The notes: a model not told the origin generated them from the sequence alone. DNA of 64,000 nucleotides from Cylicocyclus nassatus (GCA_958299035.1 CATQJL010000223.1:76649600-76713599); one strand, 5' to 3'. Positions 43,526 through 54,889 are shown, counted from the first letter of the stretch. Made by a program: numbers and translations.

Positions 43526-43717
43526 TTAGCCTTGTAAAAAAATTTTTTTGGGGGTGGGGAATGCCCTCTTTTTCATTTCAGGGGTCATGGGCTCGAAAAA
43601 TTTTAAGAAGCACCAAAATTTTTTTTTCGGAGACGCCACGCACTTAAGTTTGAAAAAAATTTTTGCCTCGACCTCTCCCCCCTTTCCCGGTCCGAAATCG
43701 TGAGACCGCCACTGCAA
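43526..43717 (-). repeat. Dispersed 'GTGGCG..GGGGGG' repeat, copy 2
   Basis: On the minus strand it reads GCAGTGGCGGTCTCACGATTTC, a G-rich run, GGCAAAAATTTTTTTCAAAC and GTGCGTGGCGTCTCC, following the order of the copy at 18111-18200. It extends further into AAAAATTTTGGTGC. Confidence 0.5.
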
Positions 43718-43739
43718 TACTTGTATGGCAGTAACCTCT

Positions 43740-44475
43740 CAGAGAATCGTTGGCGGTAGGCATTAGTTGCGGCGCAGTGGCCGCATTCTCGTGGGCTCTC
43801 CGCGAGAATATGCAAAGTTGAGGGCCGCACGTTCCTTTGTGAAAGACCGCACGGCTTATGGGTACCTTCAGCTAGGAGAAGGTACCCTAAATTTGTGTAA
43901 TTAAACCATCGAAGACACTTCTGCCATATGGAGTAACTAGAGTACTCCGTACGCCCGAAACTGCGTTAAAAGTGTCCGAGCGCGCTGAAAGAAATTACTT
44001 GACGAGCGCTCGCAGAAAATTTTTAACTGCTGCTCATTGCACGATATGCGACGGTAAAGGAAGTACCGCCTGCTGAAGTTTTGGCCTATGCTCCGAAATT
44101 CTGGTGACCGCTTTCAAAAAAGCGCGAGTTTGCGATTCGCCCGCCCCGGCGATTACCTGAGCTAGCATACTTCCAGAGATTCGTCGGAGGGAGGCGGCCA
44201 TGCTTTTTACAGGCAAGCGGGAACCGGAAAAATAGTTCGCTAAGTTCTTGCGGTCCGTTTGCAGATATTCGAAAGAATGTTGGCCACTTTTTATAGGAAC
44301 ATTCAGAGGACATTTGCGCCTTTTTAGAATTGATTGCGGCACAATGACCGCATTCTGATGGACCTCGAGAATGCGCAGAATTGTTGAGGGTTGCAAGGAT
44401 TTTGGAGCTGCGCAGCTCATAGGTACATTCCGCTTAGAGAAGAAATTATTTGACAAGAGCTCGCAGAAAACAGAA
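43740..44475. repeat. Diverged direct repeats and element fragment
   Basis: The passage 43770-44020 (GCGGCGCAGTGGCCGCATTCTCGTGG.., GAGGGCCGCACG, GGTACCTTCAGCTAGGAGAAGG, TTACTTGACGAGCGCTCGCAGAAAA) is repeated in shortened form at 44334-44470. Between them, 44115-44165 resembles the end of the 47108 element. A 140-codon minus-strand open frame here matches no family I know. Confidence 0.4.
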
Positions 44476-45440
44476 AAAAGTCACTGCAAAATGATGGAAC
44501 TCCCGAATCTTCTAAAAATCTCCACCTTTAGTTGGTGAGAATGTGCTTGATCTCTGCGTGAGACGTTGTTAAGCGCTTCCCATCCACTGGCAATTTCTGT
44601 GGGATCCGTCGTACTTCGCCGAAGAAAGCCCAAAAGCGCCCAAAAGAGCCCGAAAAAGCTCAAGAAAGCGCGAAAAAGCTCTAAAAGCCCGAAAAAGCCC
44701 AACAACCCAAAAGCGCCAGAAAGAGCCGGAATACCCCCAAGTTTTAGCGCTAAGATGTGTGTTGATATTGCAAACGAGTCTTTTTGATTCATTTTCTGTC
44801 CTCTGCACATCAAAATAATGTCAGAATTCCACCAAAATTGCGTTTCTGCGTTCCGGCTTTTTCTGGCGCTTTCGGGCTGTATCGGTCTTTGTTGGGCTTT
44901 TTCAGGCCTTTTGGAGCGCTTTTGTTTTCTCGGCCAAGTATGACGGGTCCCTTTCTTCATGAAAACGAAGTTTTCGTGGAAGAGCCGTGGAGTAGAGAGA
45001 AATCGAACTGGACGTGCCGTTTTCTTCCGGAGTCCATATCCAAACTTCCCGGTCCAACCTTCTTCTACTGGCATCCCGATCTTCGCATTAAATCGCCCAT
45101 AGCGTTTGTAAAAGGGCTTCTTGCTGCGGACGACCTCCACGCCTTTAAAAAAAGCGCCCAGATCTGTTTCAGTTGCTGATGTTGGAGAGTAGCAGTTGAT
45201 GATGCTGTCTTCTTACGAGGGCAAAGCGTAGGATAGTTAGACGAGGTGATAGTGGATGACGTTTCAACACCATTGACGTTTCGTGAGGGAACTTTCTTGT
45301 CACGAATGATGAGGGTCCCATCTTCGTTTCCTATAAAGCTATGACGTGGGATTGATCTGCTCCACAGCGTCGAAAGCGCATGGAGGTCGGCGTTAGAGGA
45401 TGTTCTAGCGTTGAAGGTGCAGATAAAGACGCCTTTTCCA
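44475..45440 (-). pseudogene. RTE-type LINE endonuclease fragment, split by a fold-back element
   Basis: On the minus strand, from 45410 downward: CTFNARTSSNADLHAL, then NEDGTLIIRDKKVPSRNV, then (45140-44960) KPFYKRYGRFNAKIG, KFGYG, RLFHENFVFMKKGTRHTW. After the inserted element, AEIKHILTN and SGVPSFCS (44570-44480). These follow the usual RTE endonuclease order: start motif, GDFNAK-like motif (Arg for Asp here), H/RWTW, EIDHIL, PSFxxGSDHR. It ends before the DHR motif. The RT domain is absent. Multiple shifts; inactive. Confidence 0.65.
44597..44952. mobile_element. Fold-back element with GCCCAAAAA-periodic arms, copy 2
   Basis: Same family as 40275-40617: GGGATCCGTCGTACTTCGCC at one end, CGGCCAAGTATGACGGGTCCC at the other, GCCCAAAAG/GCCCGAAAAA units in the arms, and the centre GCGCTAAGatGTGTGTTGAT...TCATTTTCTGTC shared with copy 1. 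It interrupts the RTE fragment between the RHTW and EIKHIL motifs. Confidence 0.75.
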
Positions 45441-46179
45441 TGGCGTGTCGCCGCGGACTCGCCACAGACGCATCGTTTTTGTACGATCCAGAAGGATCAA
45501 TTGTTTTATTGTTCTTGTTACCACCCGTTGCCGTAGGCGGGTTGTGTAGAAATTTTTTTTCTTCCCGCTGTTCAGGTAAGGGAGTTTTCGCCGACGATAG
45601 CAGACTTACCGGGTCGACTTTTGCTTTACCCAGGGCGATCGGCGATTGCGGTATTACCTACAGCCAGGCGACGGGGGATCGTGCCGGGTCTGCTTTCAAT
45701 TGCATACAGGGTTCATATGAAGCTTTGTTTTGAGCTAAGACTCCCTCCCCGATAGGAATGATGATGCATGCTATTTTTAGGCAGAGAATCTTTGAAGAAT
45801 GAATTACTGAGGCATTGAGATGAAGAAGACAAAAGAGGAGACCTAATATTTTGTCTCTCAGTTTCAGAGACAAAGCATAGGGAGCACTGGAACAGATTTT
45901 ATCTATAAAAGTTGTGAAAAAGACAACACTGGAACTCAGCAGTTTATCTATAAAAGCTATGATTGAGACAATTGTGGAGACATCATTAAAAGGAAAAAAG
46001 ATTTGGGAGAGGCCAAGGCGAGAGTGTAAAAGTGAAACAGGAAGAGATGAAAAGTACGCATTGTGGGAGAAGACTCAAAGAGGTTTGGAGGAGGAAACTG
46101 GGCACCCGGCCAGACACGCCGCGGGGATGGGTCTTCATTGTTTTTGCCATAGAATGCACCTTCGAATTTGAATTCATTC
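45441..46179. other. No intact gene; possible RTE 5' sequence
   Basis: 45441-45740 is more GC-rich and on the minus strand lies directly upstream of the RTE endonuclease; ARRHAMEKASLSAPSTLE-like reading around 45400-45460 may belong to it. 45745-46180 is unassigned and merges into the G-rich repeat region. Confidence 0.3.
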
Positions 46180-46641
46180 AAAGAGGGGACAGGAAACACC
46201 AAGAAGAGTTGTCTTCAACTTGGGAACTCTTAGAAACCAAGGGGAGGGGGACTGTGTGACAGGGTGTTGCTTAGCAGGGATGACAGGGGCGCTTAGCACA
46301 CTTTGGCCTCAAAAGGATTCGGGAATGAAATTTTGATCTTTTCGCATGTGTTGGCTACACCAGCTTCGGGCAAGGAGAAGGAGTGGACACCAAACCCAGT
46401 ATTTGGGGATGGATTTTGGTGTTCGCTTCGTCTAAAAAAATTCTGGGTAAGAATAATCAGGTAGAATAGCCAGAATACCCACGCAAAAAAGTAAGTCTGA
46501 GCCAACATGGGAGTATGAGGAAGTGAAAAGGGGGGGGGGAGAAAAGAGACCGTGTGACAGAGTACCTTCCTATCAGCAATTGGAGGATAACTTTGAATTT
46601 TGGGCGGGAAGAAGGCCTGGGAACTCTGACGAAGTAAGATA

Positions 46642-46664
46642 AGAGAGAGAGAGAGAGAGAGAGA
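46642..46664. repeat. GA microsatellite
   Basis: An uninterrupted GA dinucleotide run of about eleven units inside the G-rich repeat block. Confidence 0.85.
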
Positions 46665-47107
46665 GGCGACCGTGAGACAGGAGAGAATCTTGGGGAAAGG
46701 AACACTGGGCACCTTAACCGTGAAAATATTTGGGGATGGATTTTGGTGTTTTCGCATGCATTGCTACAGCTTTGGGAAGGGAGAAGGAATGAACAGCGTG
46801 GAACTCAGCGCTCCCATTGAAAAATTTTTGGGTGAGAAAAGTTCGGATTCTTTGGTCACGTTATCCAGGGCGAAGAGTCTGGGCTACAACATGGGAGCCG
46901 TGAGAAAGTGGATTATGGGGGTGGGGATTGTGGACAGGGCGCCCCCTTAGCAGAAAATTAGTGGGAGGGGGAATAACTTTGAGCGCCCTCGGCTGGGAGG
47001 TTGAATGGCCACCTGGAATTGGTGCTACGATTTAAAAAGGACCAGGATACGGAGAAGCGTTTGGGCTCCAATATGGGAACTCTAACGAAGTATAATATTG
47101 GCAGTAT

Positions 47108-47435
47108 AGTACTCAGACAATCGCCGGGGGCAGGCGGGCGCCGGAAAAATAGATTGCTGATCTCTCGCACCCCGCTCACGGATTTTTTGGAAAGCAATCA
47201 GGACTTTTTGGAAGACCGCTTGCTGAGTTCTCGATTCCTCAGAGGTTCAGCAATACATCTGCAAAGTTAAGAGCGAAAAAGAATTCAACATTCGGTCTTT
47301 CAAATATCCGCTGACTCAGCAAGCGGTCTTCCGAAAAGTCCTGATTGCTTTGCAAAAAATCCGCAAGCGGGGTGCGAGAAATCAGCAATCTATTTTTCCG
47401 GCGCCCGTCTGCCCCCAGCGATTGTCTGAGTATGG
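47108..47435. mobile_element. Fold-back element, about 330 bp
   Basis: ACTCAGACAATCGCCGGGGG at the left mirrors CCCCCAGCGATTGTCTGAGT at the right. Pairing continues through CGGGCGCCGGAAAAATAG, TTGCTGATCTCTCGCACCCCGCT and CAATCAGGACTTTT. The centre is near 47270. The window's first 50 bases are the end of another copy. Confidence 0.7.
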
Positions 47436-47743
47436 GGGGGGGGGGGAGAGGAGTGCATGAAGGGCTGTGCATAGCAGGGAATCTGGAGAAGAACAATTTT
47501 GGCTTTGGCAATTGAATTTTGGTCTCGGATATTTTGGCTACACCAGCTTTGGGTACAGAGAAGGAGTGGGCACCGTGTAACTTAACGCTCATATAAAAAA
47601 GGCCACGAAGCCCATGGAAACGAGTCTGAGCTCTCGGGTACCTGACAAAGTAAAATAAAGTAGTGGGGGGGGGGAAGAGAGAAGGCATGAGACAGAAGAG
47701 AATTTTAAGGAAGTAACTGTGGGCACCTTGACCATGAAAGTAC

Positions 47744-49022
47744 AGGGTTGGGAGAAAGTCTTTGAACAGTTTTTGACGTCATTGTATGTTCGCATTTTCC
47801 GCATATTTTTGTATGCTAATCATAGATATTTTCTTCTTATACTCCTAAGCACAAGCCCTCCAGAATCTGGACCATTAGCTTTATTTCTATCGGAGATATG
47901 CCTTCCTGGAGCGAGCTTTGTTGGCGAAGATGCACGAGGATGGCTGGCCAGCAGATTGCACGAGTTCCCCAAATTTCACAAATCAGCATCTTTTCCACGT
48001 TGCGTCGCTTCCAGATTATGAACAGCACCCAGGACTGTTGTGGGAGTGGCACGGCTACTGCGGACACTCACAAAAATGTGAGGATCGTTCGCCAGCGCCG
48101 TCGTCGCAATCGTCGACGAAGCTTGACTTGAGCTGTCTTCAGAGCTGTCCATTTCTGGCAGGACAGTCTCCGACATCGTGAAACAGGGCCTTGGGTGAAG
48201 CTTTTCAGGACGCTAAACAGTCATGCTTTTTGGGAAGACACGAAGCTAAATTGACTGCGCAGATGCCATCGATTGCATGAACGTCTCCCAAGGCACGCCA
48301 CCAAACGATGCTCTTTTCTGACGTCAAAATTTTCAAGTGAAGAGGTTTTTGATTGGCAAAAGAAGAGAATCATCAGTCAATAGCCCCAAGAGGCCATCAG
48401 CAAGGGTTGTCTCGCAAAAGGAAAGCTTAATCTGGCCTTCTATGAGGTTTGCGCGGCGATCGTTTCCGACGGCTAGATGCCGCTGGTTTTTAGGGTCTCA
48501 AGGCATCAAGGTGGAGCTACGCATGTGAATAGCATGCTGAAGAAGGAATTGTTGACTGAGTCAATATCCATTCGCTGGAAGCGATTGGTGCTCCCAGCAG
48601 TATAGAGCACCTGCGCAGAAAGCGAGGGTTGTTCAAACATGGCTCCAAAGCAACATTAAGGGCTTCATTACTCCTGCGGAATGACCTCCGTATTGGCCGG
48701 ATTTGAATACCCTCGACTGCAACGTGTGGTCAGTTCTTTAGGCGAAATCCTGCTTTCACCCACGCAAGAACTGTGAAGTCTCTGCGACGTGCCCTCAGAA
48801 TATATGAGAAGAAGTCGACGTGGAGCACCTCCATGCCACCATGAACAGCGTCCCCAAGCATTCCTGAGCTTGTGTTCGCGTCAAAGGAGGAATCTTTAAA
48901 TTGTAAAGATTTTGTGTAGTAGACACATGAGTAAAGATTATTTATTGATTTCATGTAAACATCTTGCCTAGCTTCGTCATTACGATAAAAACACCGTGTT
49001 TAAAGACATTCCCCCAACCCTG
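47744..49022 (+). mobile_element. Dead mariner-like transposon (about 1.28 kb)
   Basis: CAGGGTTGGGAGAAAGTCTTTGAAC at the left and GTTTAAAGACATTCCCCCAACCCTG at the right form the terminal repeats, preceded by TA on the left. The length is right for mariner. It splits a repeat unit: AACCATGAAAGTA before and TTTCGCATGCATTGG after are contiguous in other units of the G-rich repeat. Confidence 0.75.
47890..48905 (+). pseudogene. Mariner transposase remnant
   Basis: Recognisable pieces in different frames: NVRIVRQRRRRNRRRSLT (48075-48130, the linker between DNA-binding and catalytic halves), LFSDVKIFKxEEVFDWQ-like around 48310-48360, KHGSKATLRA near 48630, PEW/RPYWPDLNTLDCNVWS near 48680-48735 (the SPDLNPLDY block ahead of the third catalytic position), TVKSLRRAL near 48775 and VDVEHLHATM near 48815. 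Stops and shifts throughout. Such enzymes cut and paste at TA; this one cannot. Confidence 0.65.
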
Positions 49023-49083
49023 TTTCGCATGCATTGGTTACATCAGGTTAGGGCAGGGAGAAGGAGTGGGCAGCTTAGAAGTC

Positions 49084-49515
49084 ACAAGGGAATGATCAGA
49101 AGTTGAAGTGGCCGATCTAAACAAACTGCATACTATTGGATGGTAGAAGGTTGACTTCAAATTTGTCTTCCTTTTCTGCTGAACGACTTTTTGGATGAAA
49201 CTATAAGCCATTATATTGCAAAAAATAGTTGTAAAATGTGCCATTAGGCCATGCAGAGCTATGACTAGCTTACTGCTGAGCCAGGACATGCAGCAGGTTA
49301 CTTTGCAAGCATATCCAGATTTTAGCCAAAAAGGCACAATGTGCCTATTTTCGCGATTTGTTAGCACGATTTTTTTGCAGTAAAACTGCTCATAACTTCG
49401 TCTATAAAGGCGTTCAACAGATGCAGAAGACGGATTTGGATTTAGCATCTTATGCTACATTTAATGGTTTGCAGCTTGTTTGGGTTGGTCACTTCGACTT
49501 CTGACCACTCCCGTC
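49084..49515. mobile_element. Fold-back element, family 'GAAGTxGCCxxTxxAAACAAAC', copy 1
   Basis: CAGAAGTTGAAGTGGCCGATC at the left pairs with GGTCACTTCGACTTCTGACC at the right, and AAATTTGTCTTCC with GGATTTGGATTT inside. Copy 2 is at 50735-51190. It sits within repeat-like sequence continuing from block 1. Confidence 0.55.
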
Positions 49516-49567
49516 AGCGCTCTCACTTAAAGAGGTCTGGATTAGAGAAATTTGGGTACTTTGTATA

Positions 49568-50135
49568 GTTGGAACCGAATATTCGTACTCGAATAATTTA
49601 TTCGAAATATTCGTCTATTCGAATATTCGAATAGTCAAATATTCGAAGTTCGGTTTTCGATTATTCGCATAGTCGAATAAATGGAAAAGGTCTTTATCCG
49701 AATAATTTGTTCATTCGACGGTTCGGAAAAATGACTTAGTCGAATATTCGAGGAATTCTAGAAGATGGTTACTCGAATATTCTTTTGTTCGAGAAGTTTT
49801 GAGAATTGTTGCTCGAATATTCGAATATTCGACCATTGCGTTTGAATATCCGAATATTGCACGCGAATATTCGAATATTGCATTTATTCGATGATATCCG
49901 GTTATTCGATTATTCGCATAGTCGAATACTCGATCAAGTTCAATTATTCGAATATTCGTTCATTCGAATTTTGGATTATGAGCATATTCAAATATTCGAA
50001 TTAGAATAATATGGAAATCGGAAGTCGTATAATATTCGTTCATTCGAAAATCTCTCGAAAACCATTTATTCGATATTCATTCGTTCAAAGAATTTTCAAA
50101 AATCAATCCGATATTCGTTCATTCAATGGAAATTT
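49568..50135. repeat. TTCGAA/ATTCGAATATTCG minisatellite, about 570 bp
   Basis: Dozens of overlapping ATTCGAATATTCG, TCGAATA and ATTCGTTCATTCG phrases fill the interval. The core CGAATATTCG is its own reverse complement, so the array can fold locally at almost any point. There is no fixed period; units are about 10-25 bases. Confidence 0.85.
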
Positions 50136-50734
50136 CCGTTCGTTACAACCATAGTACTTCGGCTAGGTTGGCCACCGAGCGGCCGAGCTCTAACATGGGA
50201 GTTCTGACAAGGAAAGGGTACTCCGTGACCATGGCTATTTGAAGTGCGATGTACACCGTAAGGTGCATCTCAAAACGCTGACTCAAAATCTACGCTCGAT
50301 ATCTGCGAAATGATCTTCTGACGAAAGTTATGAACTTTTTCCGTAGAAAATTTGCATATTTTGGGTAGTTAAGATTACCAAATTCGTTGTAGGTTACCGT
50401 TTGAAGCTATTGAAGAGAATCTTATTGTACCTATCTAAATCATACTCAGCATTTGAAAAGGAAAGAAAACTTATTGAAATTAAAATTTTGTTCAAAATTT
50501 TTTATTGACGATTTTGACCCTCGGTAGTAGCGCAGTTTATTCATGGAAAAATAATCATATCTCCATCCAATATATCGTCTCGCAGATATAGAAGTTTGTA
50601 TTCGAATAAGCATCAAAAGGCGCATTTTTTGATATACGAATCATTACGATTGGCCACGGTCACCAAGTATCCTTCCCTTATGAGGAAGTAAAGCAAGGGG
50701 TAGTGAGGACCGGTGTGGCGAGGCAGCTGCATCA
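50136..50734. other. No gene seen
   Basis: AT-rich, no domain or terminal repeat seen. A phrase GGAGTTCTGACAAGGAAAGG near 50198 resembles a unit of the G-rich repeat. Confidence 0.35.
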
Positions 50735-51190
50735 AGCGATTGGTCCAAAATCGAAGTAGCCAATTCAAACAAACTGACCATTAGATGCAGCATAAAACTC
50801 GGACTTCAAATCTTATTCCACATCCGTTTAACGCCTTTGTGGACGAAGTTGTGAGCCGTTAAAGGTCATTTTTTGCTAATAGCATGCAAAGCGCAAATTG
50901 GGAAGTACAGAGTCATGTTCGGCCTAACGCTGGCCGAACATGACTCTGTACCGCTAACGCCAAGATATGCAGCTAGGTTACTTCATATTCTCACGGCCTA
51001 AAGATGAGTCGAAAGTGCAACTATGTGCTCAATTTCACAGTCTTTATATACGATTTAGCAATAAAACTGCTTACAACTTTGTCCACAAAGGCGCTAAGCA
51101 GAATACAGATTTGAAGGCAGTGTTGATGCTGCATCGTATGGTAGGGAGCTTGCTTGGACTGGCTACTTCGACTTCTGATCTTCCTTTGTG
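50735..51190. mobile_element. Fold-back element, copy 2 of the 49084 family
   Basis: TCCAAAATCGAAGTAGCCAATTC at the left pairs with GGACTGGCTACTTCGACTTCTGA at the right. Inside, GTACAGAGTCATGTTCGGCC and GGCCGAACATGACTCTGTAC form an exact 20-base hairpin at 50905-50953. Confidence 0.6.
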
Positions 51191-51199
51191 AAATTTCTA

Positions 51200-52640
51200 G
51201 GAGTGGGCTCTGGCCTTGAAAGAAGTTGGAGATTGAATTTTAATGTTTTGCATGCATTGGCTACAGTAACTTTGGAGCAGAGAGAATGGACTCCGTGAAA
51301 TTAGCCCTCCCATTCAAAGAAGGGCCAGGAAAGCCACGGAGAAGAGTGCGGGATCCAACACGGGAATCCTGATTAAGTATAACATAGGGGGAAGGGTGAG
51401 GATTGTATGACAGGGTGCGTAGCAGGGAATTCGGAGATGAACATTTTCGGGCACTCCGGCCTTACAAGCATTTGCAGCAGAATTTTGGTCCTTCTCCATA
51501 GTTGGTTACATCAGCTTTGTGCAGGGAGAAGGGGTGGGCACGTAGAACTCAGCGCTCAAAAAAATTTTGGATGAAAGAGATTCGTTTTTGGTTAGCTTAT
51601 CCAGGATGAAGAGTCTACGCTTCAACATGGGAACTGTGAGGAAGTAAAATATGGGGGGAGGAGAGGGAGACCGTGTGACAGCACCCGCTAAGCAGAAAAT
51701 TAGTGGGAGGGGGATAATAATTTTGAGCACCCTGGGATAGGAAGTTGACTGGGCACCGTGGAATCAGTGCTCCATTCAAAAAAGGACCGGGATACCTACG
51801 GAGAAGGGTTTGGACTATATGGAAATCCAAGGAGGTATTATGGGGGAGGAGAGAAGGGTGAGGACTGTATGACAGGGCCGTGCGTAGCGGGGAATTCGGA
51901 GAAGAACAGTTTCGGGCGCTCTGCCTTGCAAGGATTTGGCAATAAAATTTTGGTCCTTTCGCACACGATGGCTACACCAGCTTTGGACAGGGAGAAGTGG
52001 ACACCGTAACTTAGTGCTCCCAACAAAAAAAGTCTTTGGATGAAAGAAATCCGGTCAGTTTGGCTAGGTTACCCTGGATGAAGAGTCTGGGCTCCAACAT
52101 GGGAACGGTGAGGAAGTAAAGTATGGGGGAGAGGAGGGGGGAGAGACTTGTGACAGAGCACCCGCTTAGCAGAAAGTTAGTGGTGGAGAGGGAATAACTT
52201 TGAGCACCCTGAGATGGGAGGTTGAATGGGCACCGTGAAATCAGCGCTACGAATCAAAAGGGCCAGAAAACTCACGGAGGAGACCCTGGGCTCAACTTGG
52301 AAACTCCGACGAAGTAAAATAACGCGAGGAAGGGAGAGAAAAGGAGGGATAGTGCACCCTTGAGAACGTACTCTTGGGCGGTGGAATTTTGGGCATCCTT
52401 GCCCTGAAAAAATTCGAGGAATGGAAATTGGTGCTTCCGCATGCACCGACTGCAGCAGCTTTGTGGCAGGAGAAGAAATGCATGGAGTTTAGGCTCCCAT
52501 TTGAAAAGTTTCGGGCGTGAAAATCCAGGTACTTTGGCCAGGAAAATATTAGGCTATAACTTGGAAAACTGGGTTTGTAGAATAGCAGCCATTTCGACCA
52601 TAAAAACATTCAAGGAATGGATTTTTCTGCACTGTTTTTC
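51200..52640. repeat. G-rich degenerate higher-order repeat, block 2
   Basis: Continuation of block 1. The landmark ACATGGGAAC-like phrase falls near 51355, 51622, 51815, 52096 and 52290, giving alternating spacings of about 270 and 195 bases, so the true unit is a pair of subunits of about 465 bases. A-type subunits carry TGACAGgGcgcGTAGCaGGGAATTCGGAGA..AACAtTTTCGGGCaCTC; B-type carry CCGCTTAGCAGAAAaTTAGTGG..GGGAATAACTTTGAGCACCCTGxGATGGGAGGTTGA. Confidence 0.6.
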
Positions 52641-52755
52641 GTAAGGGCAGCACTTTCACTGCCTAGATGAATTAGTTGAGATGCAACCCGCGAATCTCTG
52701 CATTCCTTGGCATGCAACACACAAGGGTCCACGGTTCACTAGTTAAAATCAACAT

Positions 52756-53255
52756 NNNNNNNNNNNNNNNNNNNNNNNNNNNNNNNNNNNNNNNNNNNNN
52801 NNNNNNNNNNNNNNNNNNNNNNNNNNNNNNNNNNNNNNNNNNNNNNNNNNNNNNNNNNNNNNNNNNNNNNNNNNNNNNNNNNNNNNNNNNNNNNNNNNNN
52901 NNNNNNNNNNNNNNNNNNNNNNNNNNNNNNNNNNNNNNNNNNNNNNNNNNNNNNNNNNNNNNNNNNNNNNNNNNNNNNNNNNNNNNNNNNNNNNNNNNNN
53001 NNNNNNNNNNNNNNNNNNNNNNNNNNNNNNNNNNNNNNNNNNNNNNNNNNNNNNNNNNNNNNNNNNNNNNNNNNNNNNNNNNNNNNNNNNNNNNNNNNNN
53101 NNNNNNNNNNNNNNNNNNNNNNNNNNNNNNNNNNNNNNNNNNNNNNNNNNNNNNNNNNNNNNNNNNNNNNNNNNNNNNNNNNNNNNNNNNNNNNNNNNNN
53201 NNNNNNNNNNNNNNNNNNNNNNNNNNNNNNNNNNNNNNNNNNNNNNNNNNNNNNN
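52756..53255. other. Assembly gap (500 N)
   Basis: Exactly 500 N. The sequence immediately after it is an exact-looking duplicate of 59219 onward. Confidence 0.95.
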
Positions 53256-54837
53256 AGATTAGCAACTTTCGAAATTTCCGGGTACAGCCTGGGGCACCCT
53301 GGAAAACCCGAATTATGACGATTTTATCCCGAAAAACTTGTTGAATTAGAAACAAAAAAACTGCTAGAAAGAGGAGAAAAAGCTGCGTCGAATGACACCC
53401 GAGCTGCTTGCCGGTTGTTGTTCTGTAAGGTTTAAGTTGGCCAAATATGGAATTTGATGGCATTGAAAAATTGATTCCAGAAACGCTAAGAAGTAAGCTA
53501 TAGAAGAGGAAAAAACAACTGTGTCCTATTGGGCTTGCTCTATCTACCTGTCGCTTTTACTTCTTCGGAAAATAGGTACAAAAATTTAGAAAAATAGCAG
53601 AACTTGACCATGGCAAAAAGCGTGAGTTGCAGATTTTGGTAATTTCTCGAGAGCTCATTGAATATTATGCAACGAAATGGGAGCTATAAAAAAAGGATGA
53701 AATTCTGCATCGAATTATTCTAGGACCTCTGGAAAATCTTGATTCCGTAAAATGTGGCGCTTATTTGAAAAAAACGACATTACTTTCGGAACGACCTATT
53801 ATATGTATTTAGAGGAAAAGATATGGCTTATGTAATATCATGTTATAACGTTCTCCGCAACCCTGTAGCTGTTTCCGTGAAAAAATGTTTACGGGGTCGT
53901 ATATTTAAGATTGTTTTTAGGAAAAGAATTTATAAAAGAGAACATAAGTATTCTTGCATTTGACATTTTTCTATTAGGAAAATGACTCTGTTTTTGTGAG
54001 AAAGAGAGAGTTTTTTGGCATAAAATGTTTATGCCAAAAATATTCACAAACTTAGACCTTTGTGAAATTATGTCATAAGTGAAAAAAGCTTAGTACAGGA
54101 ATTTGGAAAAATAGCTGAACCTGACCTTGGTAAAAAGCATGGTTCGCAGTTTATACCAATTTTTTGAGAGCTCGTTGCTTCATCTGCATTACGAATGATC
54201 ATTTAGAAGAGCATGAAAAACTGCATCGAATGCTACCAAGAGCTTCTGTAAACATTTGTTTTGCGGACTGTGGCGCTTGCTCAAAAAAAGCGAAAATACT
54301 TTTGGGACGATTTAATATTTACAAAACGCATCACTAAATCTTAGTTTGACTAATAAATAATTCCGTTCTGACATACAACTTCAGAACTGCAAATTCAAGT
54401 AACTGTTATTTATAATAGCTACGATTTATTGTGAGCGAGTAGCAGAAACTTTAATACCACATACTCATTACGTAGAATTCACAAGCATAATGAAATATAG
54501 TGATGACCTTATATGGCTAGCCTTCCAAAAGAATCACGTTTTTCACTTTTCAAGTTTCGCTCTCAGCTTGCAGTATGTGCATAGACGAGTAATTTAGTGA
54601 TTGAATACATACAACCTTTGGCTACATGGCGGCTTACAATAAAAGCTATGAACTGCTGAGCGCACTTTACACCCACTTTTTTGGAGCTCAATTTCCGGAA
54701 ATTTGACAAAAAAATTCGGCTTTTTGCTTCCTTGCCTCATTTCGCCATCAAAAAAAAGATTTTTGAGCAAAAAAAGTTAATCACCGAATCTGCTTGATTT
54801 ACTCTTTTAAATGTACCATACTACATACATAAAGTTA
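53256..54837 (+). repeat. 1,582-bp direct duplication, copy 1
   Basis: Matches 59219-60800 at a constant offset of 5,963 with no indel seen. It starts at the first base after the gap and ends at ACATAAAGTTA, after which the two flanks differ. The first 544 bases are the right half of a palindromic mariner-type element whose left half should be in the gap; the rest is unique flank and an older half-element (ending near 54320). Confidence 0.85.
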
Positions 54838-54889
54838 AAATACTGGAACCTAAATTGTTCTCATTACTACGACCAAAAGCTTGAAGAAA

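Larger units (their letters stand above)
46180..47743. repeat. G-rich degenerate higher-order repeat, block 1
   Basis: A recurring set of phrases in fixed order: GGGAGAAGGAgTGgaCACCGTGaAACTCAGCGCTCCCATTcAAAAAAgG, GAGTCTGGGCTcCAACATGGGAACTctgACgAAGTAaAATATgGGGGGaGGG, GACaGGGCaCCCGCTTAGCAGaAAaTTaG. The CAACATGGGA landmark lies near 46505, 46885, 47072 and (degraded) 47635. The block is interrupted by the element at 47108-47435 and ended by a mariner at 47744. Confidence 0.6.
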
